Below are positions 1 through 7,750 of a stretch of 15,996 bases of DNA, piece by piece (the first letter of the stretch is position 1; every line of letters begins with the position of its first letter). Under the pieces are notes generated by a model. The model made no database searches. It was not told the DNA's origin and saw only the letters and a program-made list of their open reading frames with translations. The stretch comes from Pseudomonadota bacterium. Lineage in GTDB: Bacteria > Bdellovibrionota_B > Oligoflexia > Oligoflexales > Bin106. The stretch is from contig JAPOQT010000274.1 in the NCBI GenBank assembly GCA_026710525.1, forward strand, positions 1 to 15,996, in the 5' to 3' direction. The position numbers and the translations under genes were made by a program.

Positions 1-120
1 ACCACTCAACCCCATCAGACTCAAGTTTTCATTATAATCTAGAGTAAAAGACACATTATCAAGAATCTTTTTTGCTGAATCATAACTAAAACTTACCTCT
101 GAAAATTCCACCACATGCAT
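1..120 (-). CDS. ABC transporter ATP-binding protein, N-terminal 40 residues (partial at window edge)
   Basis: Reading the minus strand from an ATG at 118-120 gives 40 uninterrupted codons to the window edge. The peptide opens with VEFSEVSFSYD, continues KKILDNVSFTLDYNENLSLMGLSG and stops at the first residues of a Walker A loop. The pattern (an aromatic A-loop Tyr in SFSYD, then LDNVSF, then GLSG) is characteristic of ABC-type ATPases that energise a membrane transporter from the cytoplasm. An AGAGGT Shine-Dalgarno-like stretch lies 10 nt upstream of the ATG. The substrate cannot be told because the signature motif and the partner genes lie outside the window. The gene lies downstream of tRNA-Asp on the same strand with about 100 bp between them. 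Confidence 0.8.
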   Translation of the reverse strand, partial: MHVVEFSEVSFSYDSAKKILDNVSFTLDYNENLSLMGLSG

Positions 121-224
121 AAATCAGAATACCTCTTTAAGACTAGTAGTAACAGGAAGGATCAAGGTGAGGTATGATGGAAAACCAATTAAGGGTAACT
201 TAATGTGGTTGATGCCAAATAAAA

Positions 225-301
<77 letters not shown>

Positions 302-449
302 GCATATGTCATAGAACAATCAACAGACCTCTTACGGTATACAAAAGCCATCCTAGCAAGGATTGTTAACAACTTCTTTGGGTACTTGTTCTGGCTACTC
401 GCCTTGTCGTCTGCCAAACAGACAAACTTAACACCACCACCCTCACAAG

Positions 450-486
450 ATTATACCCTAACCGGGTCTGATGAAACTGCATTATA
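450..486 (-). promoter_or_regulatory. Two candidate -10 boxes for tRNA-Asp
   Basis: On the minus strand, perfect TATAAT hexamers lie at 481-486 and 450-455. The first is preceded, with a 16-bp spacer, by TTGTGG, a partial -35. The second has no good -35. Both would transcribe toward the tRNA at 301 with leaders of roughly 140-180 nt. The first overlaps the stop codon of the yqaA-type gene. Transcription start has not been shown. Confidence 0.3.
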
Positions 487-1138
487 CCTTACCTAAAAAT
501 TTCCACAAGATAAAAACAAGGACCATAGTCATCAGTATTAAAAACACCAGAAGGCTGTAACGCTTAAGATAATGAAAAATGTGATCAGAAAATTTTTCAG
601 CTAGCCAAGAAACAATGAAAAAACGTAGCCCTCTAGCCAAAAAGACGGCGAGAATAAAAATACCAAGATGGGTGCCTGCTGCGCCTGAAGTCATGGTGAC
701 TAAGCGAAACGGAAAAGGAGTGAGGGCAAAAAATACCACTATCCAAGAACTCCAAGCGGCATAGGCTTGAAAAAGATAGGGCTCAGATAAAAAAGCAAAG
801 GTTTCGTAAATATAACTCGGTATCGCAATATCTTGTCGACCGTCAATAACTGAAAAATTGACTCCCAATAATTCGAGCAAAGGAATGGCAAACGACTCCC
901 AAGCAAAAACCCCCAAAAAATAACCACTCACCCCACCCAAGACGGAGCCAATAGTCGCAATAAGAGCTAAAATATACCAACGATATTTCGATACCCCTTG
1001 CAGGGCAATAATCGCGATTTCAATCGGAAAAATTAAGACGGTACTTTCAAAAAAAGCCACCCAAAATAAGATCCAACCTCCTCTACGACCCTGAGCTTTT
1101 TTTAGGAGACCTTCGAGGAAGTTATTCACAAATGGCAT
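482..1138 (-). CDS. YqaA/DedA-superfamily integral membrane protein (VTT domain)
   Basis: A 218-residue polytopic inner-membrane protein. After a short amphipathic start it shows the family landmarks in order: WILFWVAFFES followed by FPIE (re-entrant hairpin region), a glycine-rich helix (IGSVLGGVSGYFLG), WIVVFFALTPFPFRLVTMTSGA with the conserved proline/arginine hairpin, then ARGLRFF and a hydrophobic C-terminal helix. These match the YqaA branch of SNARE-associated/VTT (DedA-like) proteins, which resemble lipid scramblases and flippases such as the DedA/TMEM41 group; the lipid substrate is unknown. The ATG at 1138 is preferred because AGGA lies 4 nt before it. An in-frame TTG at 1150 has no close ribosome site. 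The downstream neighbour is tRNA-Asp. Confidence 0.85.
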   Translation of the reverse strand: MPFVNNFLEGLLKKAQGRRGGWILFWVAFFESTVLIFPIEIAIIALQGVSKYRWYILALIATIGSVLGGVSGYFLGVFAWESFAIPLLELLGVNFSVIDGRQDIAIPSYIYETFAFLSEPYLFQAYAAWSSWIVVFFALTPFPFRLVTMTSGAAGTHLGIFILAVFLARGLRFFIVSWLAEKFSDHIFHYLKRYSLLVFLILMTMVLVFILWKFLGKV

Positions 1139-1253
1139 AGAATCCTGCAACTGACATTCATACTGATCCTCATTTAACCTATGTCTCCGTGCCTGTCTCT
1201 GGTATAAATATTAGCATGAAATAACTCACCCATGGTGATTTTACGAAGATCAT

Positions 1254-1280
1254 CTCATATTTTCTCCCCATGAATATGAG
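1254..1280. repeat. Perfect 8-bp inverted repeat with 11-nt loop
   Basis: CTCATATT at 1254-1261 faces AATATGAG at 1273-1280. No T tract follows on either strand, so it is not a standard intrinsic terminator. It lies about 115 bp upstream of the yqaA-type start and could be an operator or an RNA hairpin. Confidence 0.45.
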
Positions 1281-1618
1281 CTGTCATGATGATCATATTG
1301 CCACCATCAGAATCAGTTCAATTAACATACCAGGAGCAAAGTGGCCGCAATGAAAATTCTGATCATATTTGATTTCATGTTGAAATTTTTATAGAATTGT
1401 CTAAATTAGAGTCGGCGTGTTGAGATCACTAGTCTTGTGGTCTTACTTGTCCGGGGTGTTAATATTGTGATCACTGGTCAAATTGACTTTAATGTTAAGC
1501 CCAAGCTGCTACTCCCCTAGTGATCCACAGAATGGCTATCTCACATGAACCAACCAAGTCCCCATAACAAAATAACCATGACCTGATAAGTCCTAGCATT
1601 TTTAGTCTCATTTCAGGT

Positions 1619-1624
1619 TATAAT
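1619..1624 (+). promoter_or_regulatory. Consensus -10 box for rplX
   Basis: A perfect TATAAT lies 42 bp before the L24 start codon and would give a leader of about 35 nt. No good -35 hexamer is seen at 16-18 bp upstream, where the sequence is T-rich. It supports independent transcription of this ribosomal gene. Confidence 0.45.
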
Positions 1625-1665
1625 ACCGAGAACTCTCCACATACTTCTAATAAGAAAGGTTCCTC

Positions 1666-2097
1666 ATGACTCGCAGTTTATTTAAACATCGTTCTTCTCA
1701 AACCAAATGTGATCACACAAAGTGTCGGCTTCGTGTCGGAGACGAGGTGATTGTATTAGCGGGTGCTGATCTTGGCAAAACCGGTAAAGTTCTCTCGATT
1801 GATCTCGTCAAACAAAAGGTCCTCGTCGAGGGAGTTAACCAGAAAATTAAACACCAGAAAGCCACTGAGAAAATGGCTGAAGCAGGTATTAAAACCATTA
1901 ACCTGCCCATTGCCTTGTCCAATGTATCCTACTATCTTGCCAAAGAAAAAAAACCTTCTCGCATCGGTTATCGTTGGAGCGATGGCGACAGCTCCCAAAA
2001 GGATGGTGATTCACAATCAGGATCAAAAGGAAAGAAAGTAAGATACACCAAAGCAAATAATCAAGATATTAATGATAGCAAGCAATTGACCACTTAA
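1666..2097 (+). CDS. rplX: 50S ribosomal protein L24 (free-standing, with extended ends)
   Basis: 143 residues against about 104 in E. coli. The core is clear: a KOW motif in VGDEVIVLAGADLGKTGKVLSID, then VLVEGVNQKIKHQK, INLPIALSNVSYY, RIGYR and a final GKKVRYTKANN, matching L24 (uL24), an assembly-initiator protein of the large ribosomal subunit that binds 23S rRNA. Two oddities are seen. The first is an N-terminal extension of about 20 residues holding two cysteines (CDHTKC). The second is a Ser/Asp/Gly-rich insert between WSDGD and KKVRYT, plus a polar tail. AAGG lies 6 nt before the ATG. The gene is not next to L14, L5 or other spc-operon genes, where rplX usually sits. It could be the only L24 gene, moved, or a second copy. 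Confidence 0.87.
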   Translation: MTRSLFKHRSSQTKCDHTKCRLRVGDEVIVLAGADLGKTGKVLSIDLVKQKVLVEGVNQKIKHQKATEKMAEAGIKTINLPIALSNVSYYLAKEKKPSRIGYRWSDGDSSQKDGDSQSGSKGKKVRYTKANNQDINDSKQLTT

Positions 2098-2215
2098 AAA
2101 ATGTCTCAACACAGTCAAACGTGACCGAGTTCCGATTAGCCCTTTACCATCAAGCAAAATTGTAAGACAGCTTCCGGTTTTATCATCAGCACCACCCAGT
2201 CTCTCATATTTGTTA

Positions 2216-2243
2216 TTGACACTGTTTATTTCTTATTTATCTT
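2216..2243 (+). promoter_or_regulatory. Sigma-70-type promoter for the cta operon
   Basis: A perfect -35 TTGACA (2216-2221) is followed after 16 bp by TATCTT (2238-2243). Transcription would start near 2250, about 10 nt before the ctaC ATG. The mRNA leader would be very short, which fits the absence of a strong Shine-Dalgarno sequence there. Confidence 0.5.
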
Positions 2244-2259
2244 AGTTTTTATTAGAGTC

Positions 2260-3402
2260 ATGAGAAATTTTCTACACCTACTAAACAGCCGCCTATCAAA
2301 GTCAATTTTGACTCTGGGAATCATCTTCTGGAATTCCTATGCCTTAGCTAAAGACGTGGGCAAGGGTTATTTTGATGATGCTCCTTTATCGTTATCCCCT
2401 GAGTTATCGAAGTCTCCTATGTACACCTTGGTGGGTATCACCGATTGGGGTAAAGAGATCCTCCATGTTTATGGGATCACCACAATTATTGCCCTCATCG
2501 TTTTTCTCTGTGTGTCCATACCCATTCTCTACGTTCTTTTTCGCTTTCGGGCCACGGGAGAAGAACAAGAGTTACCGAAACAGGTCAAAGGTAACTATAT
2601 CCTGGAAATTATCTGGACCGTTATTCCCCTGATCCTCTTGAGCCTCATTGCTGTGCCTACTTGGCAGTCAATATTTCGCCAAGACAAAGCAGTGAAAGCT
2701 AATTTACAAGATAAAAATGCGTTACGTATTGAGGTTGTTGGATACCAATGGTGGTGGAAATTTGTTTACACTGATTTCGGTGTGATCACAGCTAATGAAC
2801 TCATTCTCCCTGAAAACACCCCCGTCGTCTTTTCTATTACCTCGGCGGATGTGATCCATAGCTTCTATATTCCAAGATTTGGTGGTAAACTCGATGCTAT
2901 TCCAGGCAAAGTCAATAAATTAACCTATGTCACGCCGGCGCTCAAATCGAACAGCGGTCCTGAAGGCGATTATTACATGGGTCAGTGTATGGAACTTTGT
3001 GGCTTATCACACGCATTGATGCGCTTTCAAGCTGTGATTCGCAGTCAAGAAGCTTTTCAAGACTTTATTAAGTCCCATAATCAACCACCCGTTGTCACAA
3101 CGGCTAGTGAAAAAAGGGGAGAGGAAGTGTTTAATCTCTGTATTGCTTGTCATACCATTGCCGGTACACCATCAGCTAATTTACCGAGCGAAAAAATAGG
3201 ACCTGACCTTTCTAACTTTGGTGACCGGAAAACCCTCGCGGCAGTCACGAGAAAAAACAACATGGCTAATCTGAAAGCCTGGCTTAAAAACCCGTTACGG
3301 TTTAAACCTGGCTCCTTAATGCCTGACCTACAACTCACTGACCAACAAATTGATGATGTATCAGCGTATATTCAGTTCTCAACAGCTAAAAACAAAGACT
3401 AA
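2260..3402 (+). CDS. ctaC: Cytochrome c oxidase subunit II with fused cytochrome c domain (caa3 type)
   Basis: 380 residues. A signal peptide ends near ALA-30. Two membrane helices follow (about 70-95 and 115-137). A periplasmic cupredoxin domain carries the CuA ligands: His200 in VIHSF, Cys243 and Cys247 in CMELC, His251 and Met254. The C-terminal third is a cytochrome c domain with haem motif CIACH at 294-298 and a probable axial Met354 in GSLMP. This is the electron entry subunit: the fused haem c passes electrons to CuA and then to haem a in subunit I. It is the first gene of the operon, with ctaD 39 bp downstream. The start ATG has only a weak ribosome site (AGAG), in line with a near-leaderless transcript from the TTGACA promoter just upstream. 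Confidence 0.96.
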   Translation: MRNFLHLLNSRLSKSILTLGIIFWNSYALAKDVGKGYFDDAPLSLSPELSKSPMYTLVGITDWGKEILHVYGITTIIALIVFLCVSIPILYVLFRFRATGEEQELPKQVKGNYILEIIWTVIPLILLSLIAVPTWQSIFRQDKAVKANLQDKNALRIEVVGYQWWWKFVYTDFGVITANELILPENTPVVFSITSADVIHSFYIPRFGGKLDAIPGKVNKLTYVTPALKSNSGPEGDYYMGQCMELCGLSHALMRFQAVIRSQEAFQDFIKSHNQPPVVTTASEKRGEEVFNLCIACHTIAGTPSANLPSEKIGPDLSNFGDRKTLAAVTRKNNMANLKAWLKNPLRFKPGSLMPDLQLTDQQIDDVSAYIQFSTAKNKD

Positions 3403-3441
3403 CTTATAACCTAAACCTTACATTTAGCATCAGGAATTGCT

Positions 3442-5244
3442 ATGGCAACCTACCTTCCCAAAACAGGAATTCTCAGCTGGTTAACCACCGTTGATCATAA
3501 AAAAATCGGCATTCTCTATGGTGCTTCTGCCTTCTTCTTCTTAATTTTTGGTGGTATTGAAGCTTTGCTCATGCGAACCCAACTGATTTTACCTAATCTT
3601 GAGCTAATCTCAGCCCAAACCTATAACGGCTTGGTCACTATGCATGGCACCACCATGATATTTCTGTTTTTAATGCCTTTGATCTCTGCTTTTTTTAACT
3701 TTATGATTCCCCTGATGATTGGCGCTCCTGATGTGGCTTATCCACGGATGAATGCCCTCAGTTTTTGGGTTTTTTTATTTGGTGGTCTACTCCTTAACTA
3801 CTCCTTTATCGCTGGTCAAGTTCCCCAAGTAGGTTGGTTTGCTTATGCGAATCTTACCTCAAAAACTTACACACCAGATCATTCTGTCGACTTTTGGATT
3901 TTGGGAATTCAAATCGTGGGTTTGGCATCCCTCATTTCTTCTATCAACTTCTTTGTGACCATTCTCAATATGCGTTGTAAAGGAATGAGTTTACTGAAAA
4001 TGCCTATTTTTATCTGGGCATCTATGATCACCCAAGTCCTCTTATTCCTGTCGCTACCGGTGATTACTATTGCCCTTGTTATGATCACAGCTGATCGTAC
4101 CTTTGGTACCGGTTTTTTTGATCCAGGACTGGGTGGTTCTGTGGTAATGTGGCAACATCTTTTTTGGATCTTTGGTCATCCTGAAGTCTATATATTAATC
4201 CTGCCAGCGATGGGCATCGTTTCAGAAATTATCCCTGTGTTTTCCCGCAAACCCCTGTTTGGCTATCCGGTGATGGTGTATTCGGTAACAGCTATTGGCT
4301 TCCTTGGTTTTGCCGTCTGGGCACACCATATGTTTACCACTGGTCTAGGTCCTTGGGCATCCACCTTTTTCTCTCTGGCCACCATGATGATCTCGGTACC
4401 AACGGGGATGAAAATCTTTAACTGGATTTCGACGTTATGGGGTGGCCAAATTCGCTTTACCACGGCTCACTTATTTGCCATTTCTTTTGTGGCTATGTTC
4501 ACCATCGGCGGTTTGTCAGGCATCATGCATGCCTCACCACCTATTGATTACCATCAACACGACACCTATTTTGTGGTGGCTCATTTTCACTACGTGCTCT
4601 ATGGTGGTGCTGTTATGGGACTTTTTGGTGGCATTTATTATTGGTTTCCGAAATTTTTTGGTCGATTGTTATCAGAGCGCCTTGGTCGGTGGCAATTCTG
4701 GCTTTATATGATCGGCTTCAATCTAACGTTTTTCCCGATGCATTTTTTAGGACTACAAGGCATGCCAAGAAGAAACTTTACCTATGCCCCTGATCAGGGT
4801 TGGGAATTTTGGAATATCGTCAGTTCCATAGGAGCTTATATTACCGCCGTTGGCGCCTTACTTTTTGCCTTTAATGTCATATATTCTCTGTTACGTGGTC
4901 AAAAATCTGGTCCTGACCCATGGGATGGTCGTACCTTAGAATGGTCTTTAGAAAGTCCCCCTCCAGAGTATAATTTTGCGGCAGCACCTCATGTCAATCA
5001 GGTAGATGATTGGTGGCATCAAAAATACGTTGATGGTAAAAAAGTTAGCCCACCATACCAACCGACACAACCTGACTCTCCTCCCCATTTACCGAACCCA
5101 AGTTTTTGGCCTCTGGTTCTTGCTATTGGTGTTACCCTACTAGCAACGGGGTTTTTCTTTAGCACAACGGGTATTTATATTAGTGGCTTTGGTGCTTTGG
5201 TGATTATTATTGCTGCTTATGGCTGGTCCTATGAAACTCCGTAA
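3442..5244 (+). CDS. ctaD: Cytochrome c oxidase subunit I (caa3 type, A1 family)
   Basis: 600 residues with at least twelve membrane helices. The catalytic haem-copper oxidase core shows its ligands: His68 in TMHGT (low-spin haem a), His246 with Tyr250 in GHPEVY (CuB and the His-Tyr cross-link), His295-His296 in WAHH (CuB), and His381/His383 in HFHYVLYGG (haem a3 and haem a). Glu248 in GHPEVY, Asp97 in APDVAYPRMN and Lys324 in VPTGMKIFNW mark complete D and K proton channels of type A1. A C-terminal extension with two more hydrophobic segments (FWPLVLAIGVTLL and the last 30 residues) is common in caa3 enzymes. It reduces O2 to water and pumps protons in the inner membrane. AGGA precedes the ATG. 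ctaE begins 45 bp downstream. Confidence 0.98.
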   Translation: MATYLPKTGILSWLTTVDHKKIGILYGASAFFFLIFGGIEALLMRTQLILPNLELISAQTYNGLVTMHGTTMIFLFLMPLISAFFNFMIPLMIGAPDVAYPRMNALSFWVFLFGGLLLNYSFIAGQVPQVGWFAYANLTSKTYTPDHSVDFWILGIQIVGLASLISSINFFVTILNMRCKGMSLLKMPIFIWASMITQVLLFLSLPVITIALVMITADRTFGTGFFDPGLGGSVVMWQHLFWIFGHPEVYILILPAMGIVSEIIPVFSRKPLFGYPVMVYSVTAIGFLGFAVWAHHMFTTGLGPWASTFFSLATMMISVPTGMKIFNWISTLWGGQIRFTTAHLFAISFVAMFTIGGLSGIMHASPPIDYHQHDTYFVVAHFHYVLYGGAVMGLFGGIYYWFPKFFGRLLSERLGRWQFWLYMIGFNLTFFPMHFLGLQGMPRRNFTYAPDQGWEFWNIVSSIGAYITAVGALLFAFNVIYSLLRGQKSGPDPWDGRTLEWSLESPPPEYNFAAAPHVNQVDDWWHQKYVDGKKVSPPYQPTQPDSPPHLPNPSFWPLVLAIGVTLLATGFFFSTTGIYISGFGALVIIIAAYGWSYETP

Positions 5245-5289
5245 CCCATCAACCTTCATTATTTAACCATTTATAGGAAAATCACGACC

Positions 5290-5892
5290 GTGCATCCAAC
5301 TGAGGTAGTCCATCATCATAAACAAACCAACACAGGAGTTGATGATCGTAAATTAGGTATGTGGATTTTGATCATCAGTGAGTGTTTCTTATTCGGCACT
5401 CTGATTACCAACTTTCTCATTCATAAAAAAAGCGTTAAACCAGGCACACCTGGTGGCATTGATGTATTTGATATTGAAATTACCACCTGGTCCACATTTG
5501 TCTTGCTAATGAGCTCAGTAGCCATGGTTCTAGCATTACAGGCATGCAAAAATCGAGCCTTACGACCATTTCAGTTCTGGACCTTTCTCGTCGCCTTAGG
5601 TGGCTTGATCTTCCTTGGTTTTCAGTATTATGAATTCTCTCACTTTCTGCATAATGACTTTGGTTTTACCACCAACTTATTTGCTTCAAGCTTTTTTCTC
5701 CTCACAGGTTGCCACGGACTCCATGTCCTGGTAGGCACCCTATGGTTATCAACCATAGGTATTACCTCACTCATACGAGGAGATCGTTGGTTCTCCCCTG
5801 TGTCCGTCGAAATAGCTGGTTTATATTGGCATTTTGTTGATGTTGTCTGGATTGTCATTTTCACTGTTGTCTATCTCTATATTTATCTATAA
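5290..5892 (+). CDS. ctaE: Cytochrome c oxidase subunit III (short form)
   Basis: 200 residues, typical of the short five-helix subunit III of caa3 and quinol oxidases, which lacks the first two helices of the mitochondrial form. Family marks are GMWILIISECFLFGTL, the hydrophobic FFLLTGCHGLHVLVG and WHFVDVVWIVIF near the end. It packs against subunit I and stabilises the proton entry of the D channel. The start is a GTG with AGGA 11 nt upstream, a rather long spacing; no better in-frame start is seen. A His-rich N-terminal segment (VVHHHK) faces the cytoplasm. It lies third in the operon, 13 bp before ctaF. Confidence 0.96.
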   Translation: MHPTEVVHHHKQTNTGVDDRKLGMWILIISECFLFGTLITNFLIHKKSVKPGTPGGIDVFDIEITTWSTFVLLMSSVAMVLALQACKNRALRPFQFWTFLVALGGLIFLGFQYYEFSHFLHNDFGFTTNLFASSFFLLTGCHGLHVLVGTLWLSTIGITSLIRGDRWFSPVSVEIAGLYWHFVDVVWIVIFTVVYLYIYL

Positions 5893-5905
5893 GGAGACGT
5901 TTGTT

Positions 5906-6220
5906 ATGCCCCGTTCAGACATCAGCTCACATGACAAAAAATTATCGCCCATAACAAAAAAATACCTAATCATTTGTGTTGTCTTGGTGATTCTCACCCT
6001 GATTGAATACTTTGTCTTCAAAATAGAAACAATCAGAGACAACCCGGTTATCATGTACCCTTTTCTTGGTGCATTGTCATTGGTGAAACTCGTTTTAGTT
6101 GTGGGCTCATATATGCATTTAGAGAGTGAGCCACGCTTGCTGAAATTCCTGTTCTTTGGCACCGCTATCCTCACAGTGGTCATCTTTACCATTCTCATGC
6201 TCTCGTCACCACTGACTTAA
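5906..6220 (+). CDS. ctaF: Cytochrome c oxidase subunit IV, bacterial small subunit
   Basis: 104 residues with three predicted membrane helices (YLIICVVLVILTLIEYFVF, VIMYPFLGALSLVKLVLVVGSYMHL and LFFGTAILTVVIFTILML). Size, the Lys in the second helix followed by SYMHL, and the place as last gene of the oxidase operon fit the small prokaryotic subunit IV (COX4_pro_2 type) that assists assembly. The ATG at 5906 is chosen over an upstream in-frame start inside ctaE because AAGGAGA stands 8 nt before it. The stop codon lies only 6 bp from the stop of the convergent lipoprotein gene, and no terminator hairpin fits between them. Confidence 0.92.
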   Translation: MPRSDISSHDKKLSPITKKYLIICVVLVILTLIEYFVFKIETIRDNPVIMYPFLGALSLVKLVLVVGSYMHLESEPRLLKFLFFGTAILTVVIFTILMLSSPLT

Positions 6221-6226
6221 CTCTGT

Positions 6227-7750
6227 TTATAATCCTCTGCGTTTGATCTCCTTCATCATGGTGGCACAAGACCCTGGCAAAGGATTAGCACTATCTGGTT
6301 GTGTTGCTTGAACAATGAGTTGACGTAGCCGATCATCTTGTTGATCAAATACCGGATGACAGGCGGCTTCATATGAGTTGTTCGCCACTTTTTCAGGATA
6401 ACAAAATTGGTCAAGGTTGCTCAGATTAGCATGGGAGGTCATGAGTAATAGTTTCGCAAATAGGTTAATCATCGGTTTTAGCTCACTCACTTGCTCTGAT
6501 GACCCCCCTTGGGATATGGGATTCAGTATCTTATTAAACTTCTGTGCTAATTGAGTTGATACCAGGTTTTTCTCTGACTGATGGATATAAAATGCTGACA
6601 GAAAAGGAATGATCAGTAAGCTGGAAAATTTGACTCCTGGATGAAAGTCTTGACTCAACTTAGCGATAACAAGCTGGGAAGTATAACCTAAAGCAACAGG
6701 TACAGGGAGATTTCTCAGCTCTTGATGAAAGTACTCCCTTGATTGGAGAGAATACTTCCTGTTTAATGGGGTTCCCTCATTATGGCCTAAGGACTTGCGG
6801 AGCCGGGCGTAGGCTAATTGGGCTGCTTCATCAATACAGCCAGAGTATGGTGAAGCATTAAATGCATGAAAAAAACTTTCAGCTCCAGGGGTGAAGCCTG
6901 GCAAACTAAGAGAAGATGCCGATAGAAAAGCAACGAAACTTTTAAAATGCAACCTCATTCCTGGTAAACCAACGCTCCAATTTTTCCAGTGCAAATAATT
7001 TGGTAGCAGCTGCAAAAAGTTTTTACCAAAATCATTGTGGAGGAGGGCAAAGGATGCTCCGGAGCCAAAATAAGCCACTGATGATGTTTTTGATTTGATC
7101 AGTTCTCGTTGTTTTTCCTGGGCAAAAAAATGATCAGCAATGATTTGATGGGTGTTATTAAATGTAGGATCACCTAGAGAAAATGGTGGACGCTCCCTAT
7201 CAAGCTCTCGAAATGTTTGACAAACTTGAAATTCGCCATCAGAGTCTAAACACTGCCTATAAGCTTGATACCACGAGTGACACTGATAATGGTACCTTGA
7301 CATCACACTTGGGCATTGACTTTCGTAAATTTCAAGGTCAGAGCAATGATAGCCCTCAAGTTGGCTCGGCATCCGATTGATCTCTGGATTCTCACAGTGT
7401 TGTTTGAAGGGCTGAAGTTGAGCGCATAATGGTTGGATAACACCGTAACTGGCACAACTCACTTTTCTCGGTTGACCTAAATAAGCATTCACACAATATG
7501 GTGGTATTTGTTTGGTATTAAACACAGACTGACTTTGCCAAAAACCGGTCATTTCTTTGGCATCACAAGTCAAAAATTGATATAAGCCATTGTCTTCAGA
7601 GTAAGCCAGAAAAAAATCTAGTTTTTTATCTGAGAGCTGTTTCAGTTGGGGTTTTTCCTGGGATGTCTCAAGAGATAACAACCGACAACTACTTAAGCTC
7701 ACACTTGTGATATATATAAAAATAGTGACACACAATACCTTCGTATTCAC
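6227..7750 (-). CDS. Cysteine-array lipoprotein of unrecognised family (long paralogue)
   Basis: 507 residues starting at GTG, with AAAGGGG 9 nt upstream. A type II signal peptide ends in lipobox LSSC with lipid cysteine 22, so the protein should be a membrane-anchored, envelope-facing lipoprotein. Residues 62-177 hold ten cysteines. From 99 to 177 they run C-x9-C-x9-C-x16-C-x9-C-x10-C-x9-C-x9-C, usually with Phe or Tyr six or seven residues after the first Cys. The remainder is helical and partly hydrophobic (about 223-236 and 374-390). A C-terminal DQFCYPE...CHPV motif (450-467) recurs in the shorter lipoprotein at 10659-11525. SCRL-SL after the lipid Cys, QLK and a TCDA/YCVNAY pair are also shared, so the two are probable paralogues. 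I do not recognise the family. It faces the oxidase operon tail to tail and is divergent from the protease remnant. Periplasmic disulphide bonding is inferred. Confidence 0.85.
   Translation of the reverse strand: MNTKVLCVTIFIYITSVSLSSCRLLSLETSQEKPQLKQLSDKKLDFFLAYSEDNGLYQFLTCDAKEMTGFWQSQSVFNTKQIPPYCVNAYLGQPRKVSCASYGVIQPLCAQLQPFKQHCENPEINRMPSQLEGYHCSDLEIYESQCPSVMSRYHYQCHSWYQAYRQCLDSDGEFQVCQTFRELDRERPPFSLGDPTFNNTHQIIADHFFAQEKQRELIKSKTSSVAYFGSGASFALLHNDFGKNFLQLLPNYLHWKNWSVGLPGMRLHFKSFVAFLSASSLSLPGFTPGAESFFHAFNASPYSGCIDEAAQLAYARLRKSLGHNEGTPLNRKYSLQSREYFHQELRNLPVPVALGYTSQLVIAKLSQDFHPGVKFSSLLIIPFLSAFYIHQSEKNLVSTQLAQKFNKILNPISQGGSSEQVSELKPMINLFAKLLLMTSHANLSNLDQFCYPEKVANNSYEAACHPVFDQQDDRLRQLIVQATQPDSANPLPGSCATMMKEIKRRGL

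Larger units (their letters stand above)
1139..1665. other. Gene-free stretch with inverted repeats between yqaA-type gene and rplX
   Basis: No open reading frame with a ribosome site was seen in about 530 bp. The stretch holds a perfect 8-bp inverted repeat CTCATATT/AATATGAG (1254-1261 and 1273-1280, 11-nt loop, no T run). A 10-nt direct repeat TGATCATATT occurs at 1290-1299 and 1360-1369. There is also a 9-bp inverted repeat pair GATCACTAG (about 1425) and CTAGTGATC (about 1516), with a third related GTGATCACT element between them. It must also contain the promoters of the divergent yqaA-type and L24 genes. It could be regulatory or the residue of a decayed gene. Confidence 0.5.

Noticed and set aside
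1422..1530. Short transposable element (MITE) bounded by GATCACTAG/CTAGTGATC
   Set aside because: The inverted match does not extend beyond 9 bp, and no target duplication or second copy is visible in the window.
5834..5905. Upstream extension of ctaF into ctaE
   Set aside because: AAGGAGA lies 8 nt before the ATG at 5906, and the extension only repeats ctaE coding sequence in another frame.
7183..7380. 65-codon plus-strand reading frame inside the long lipoprotein gene
   Set aside because: It lies fully opposite the cysteine-array coding region, whose periodic cysteines and signal peptide show the minus strand is the real gene.
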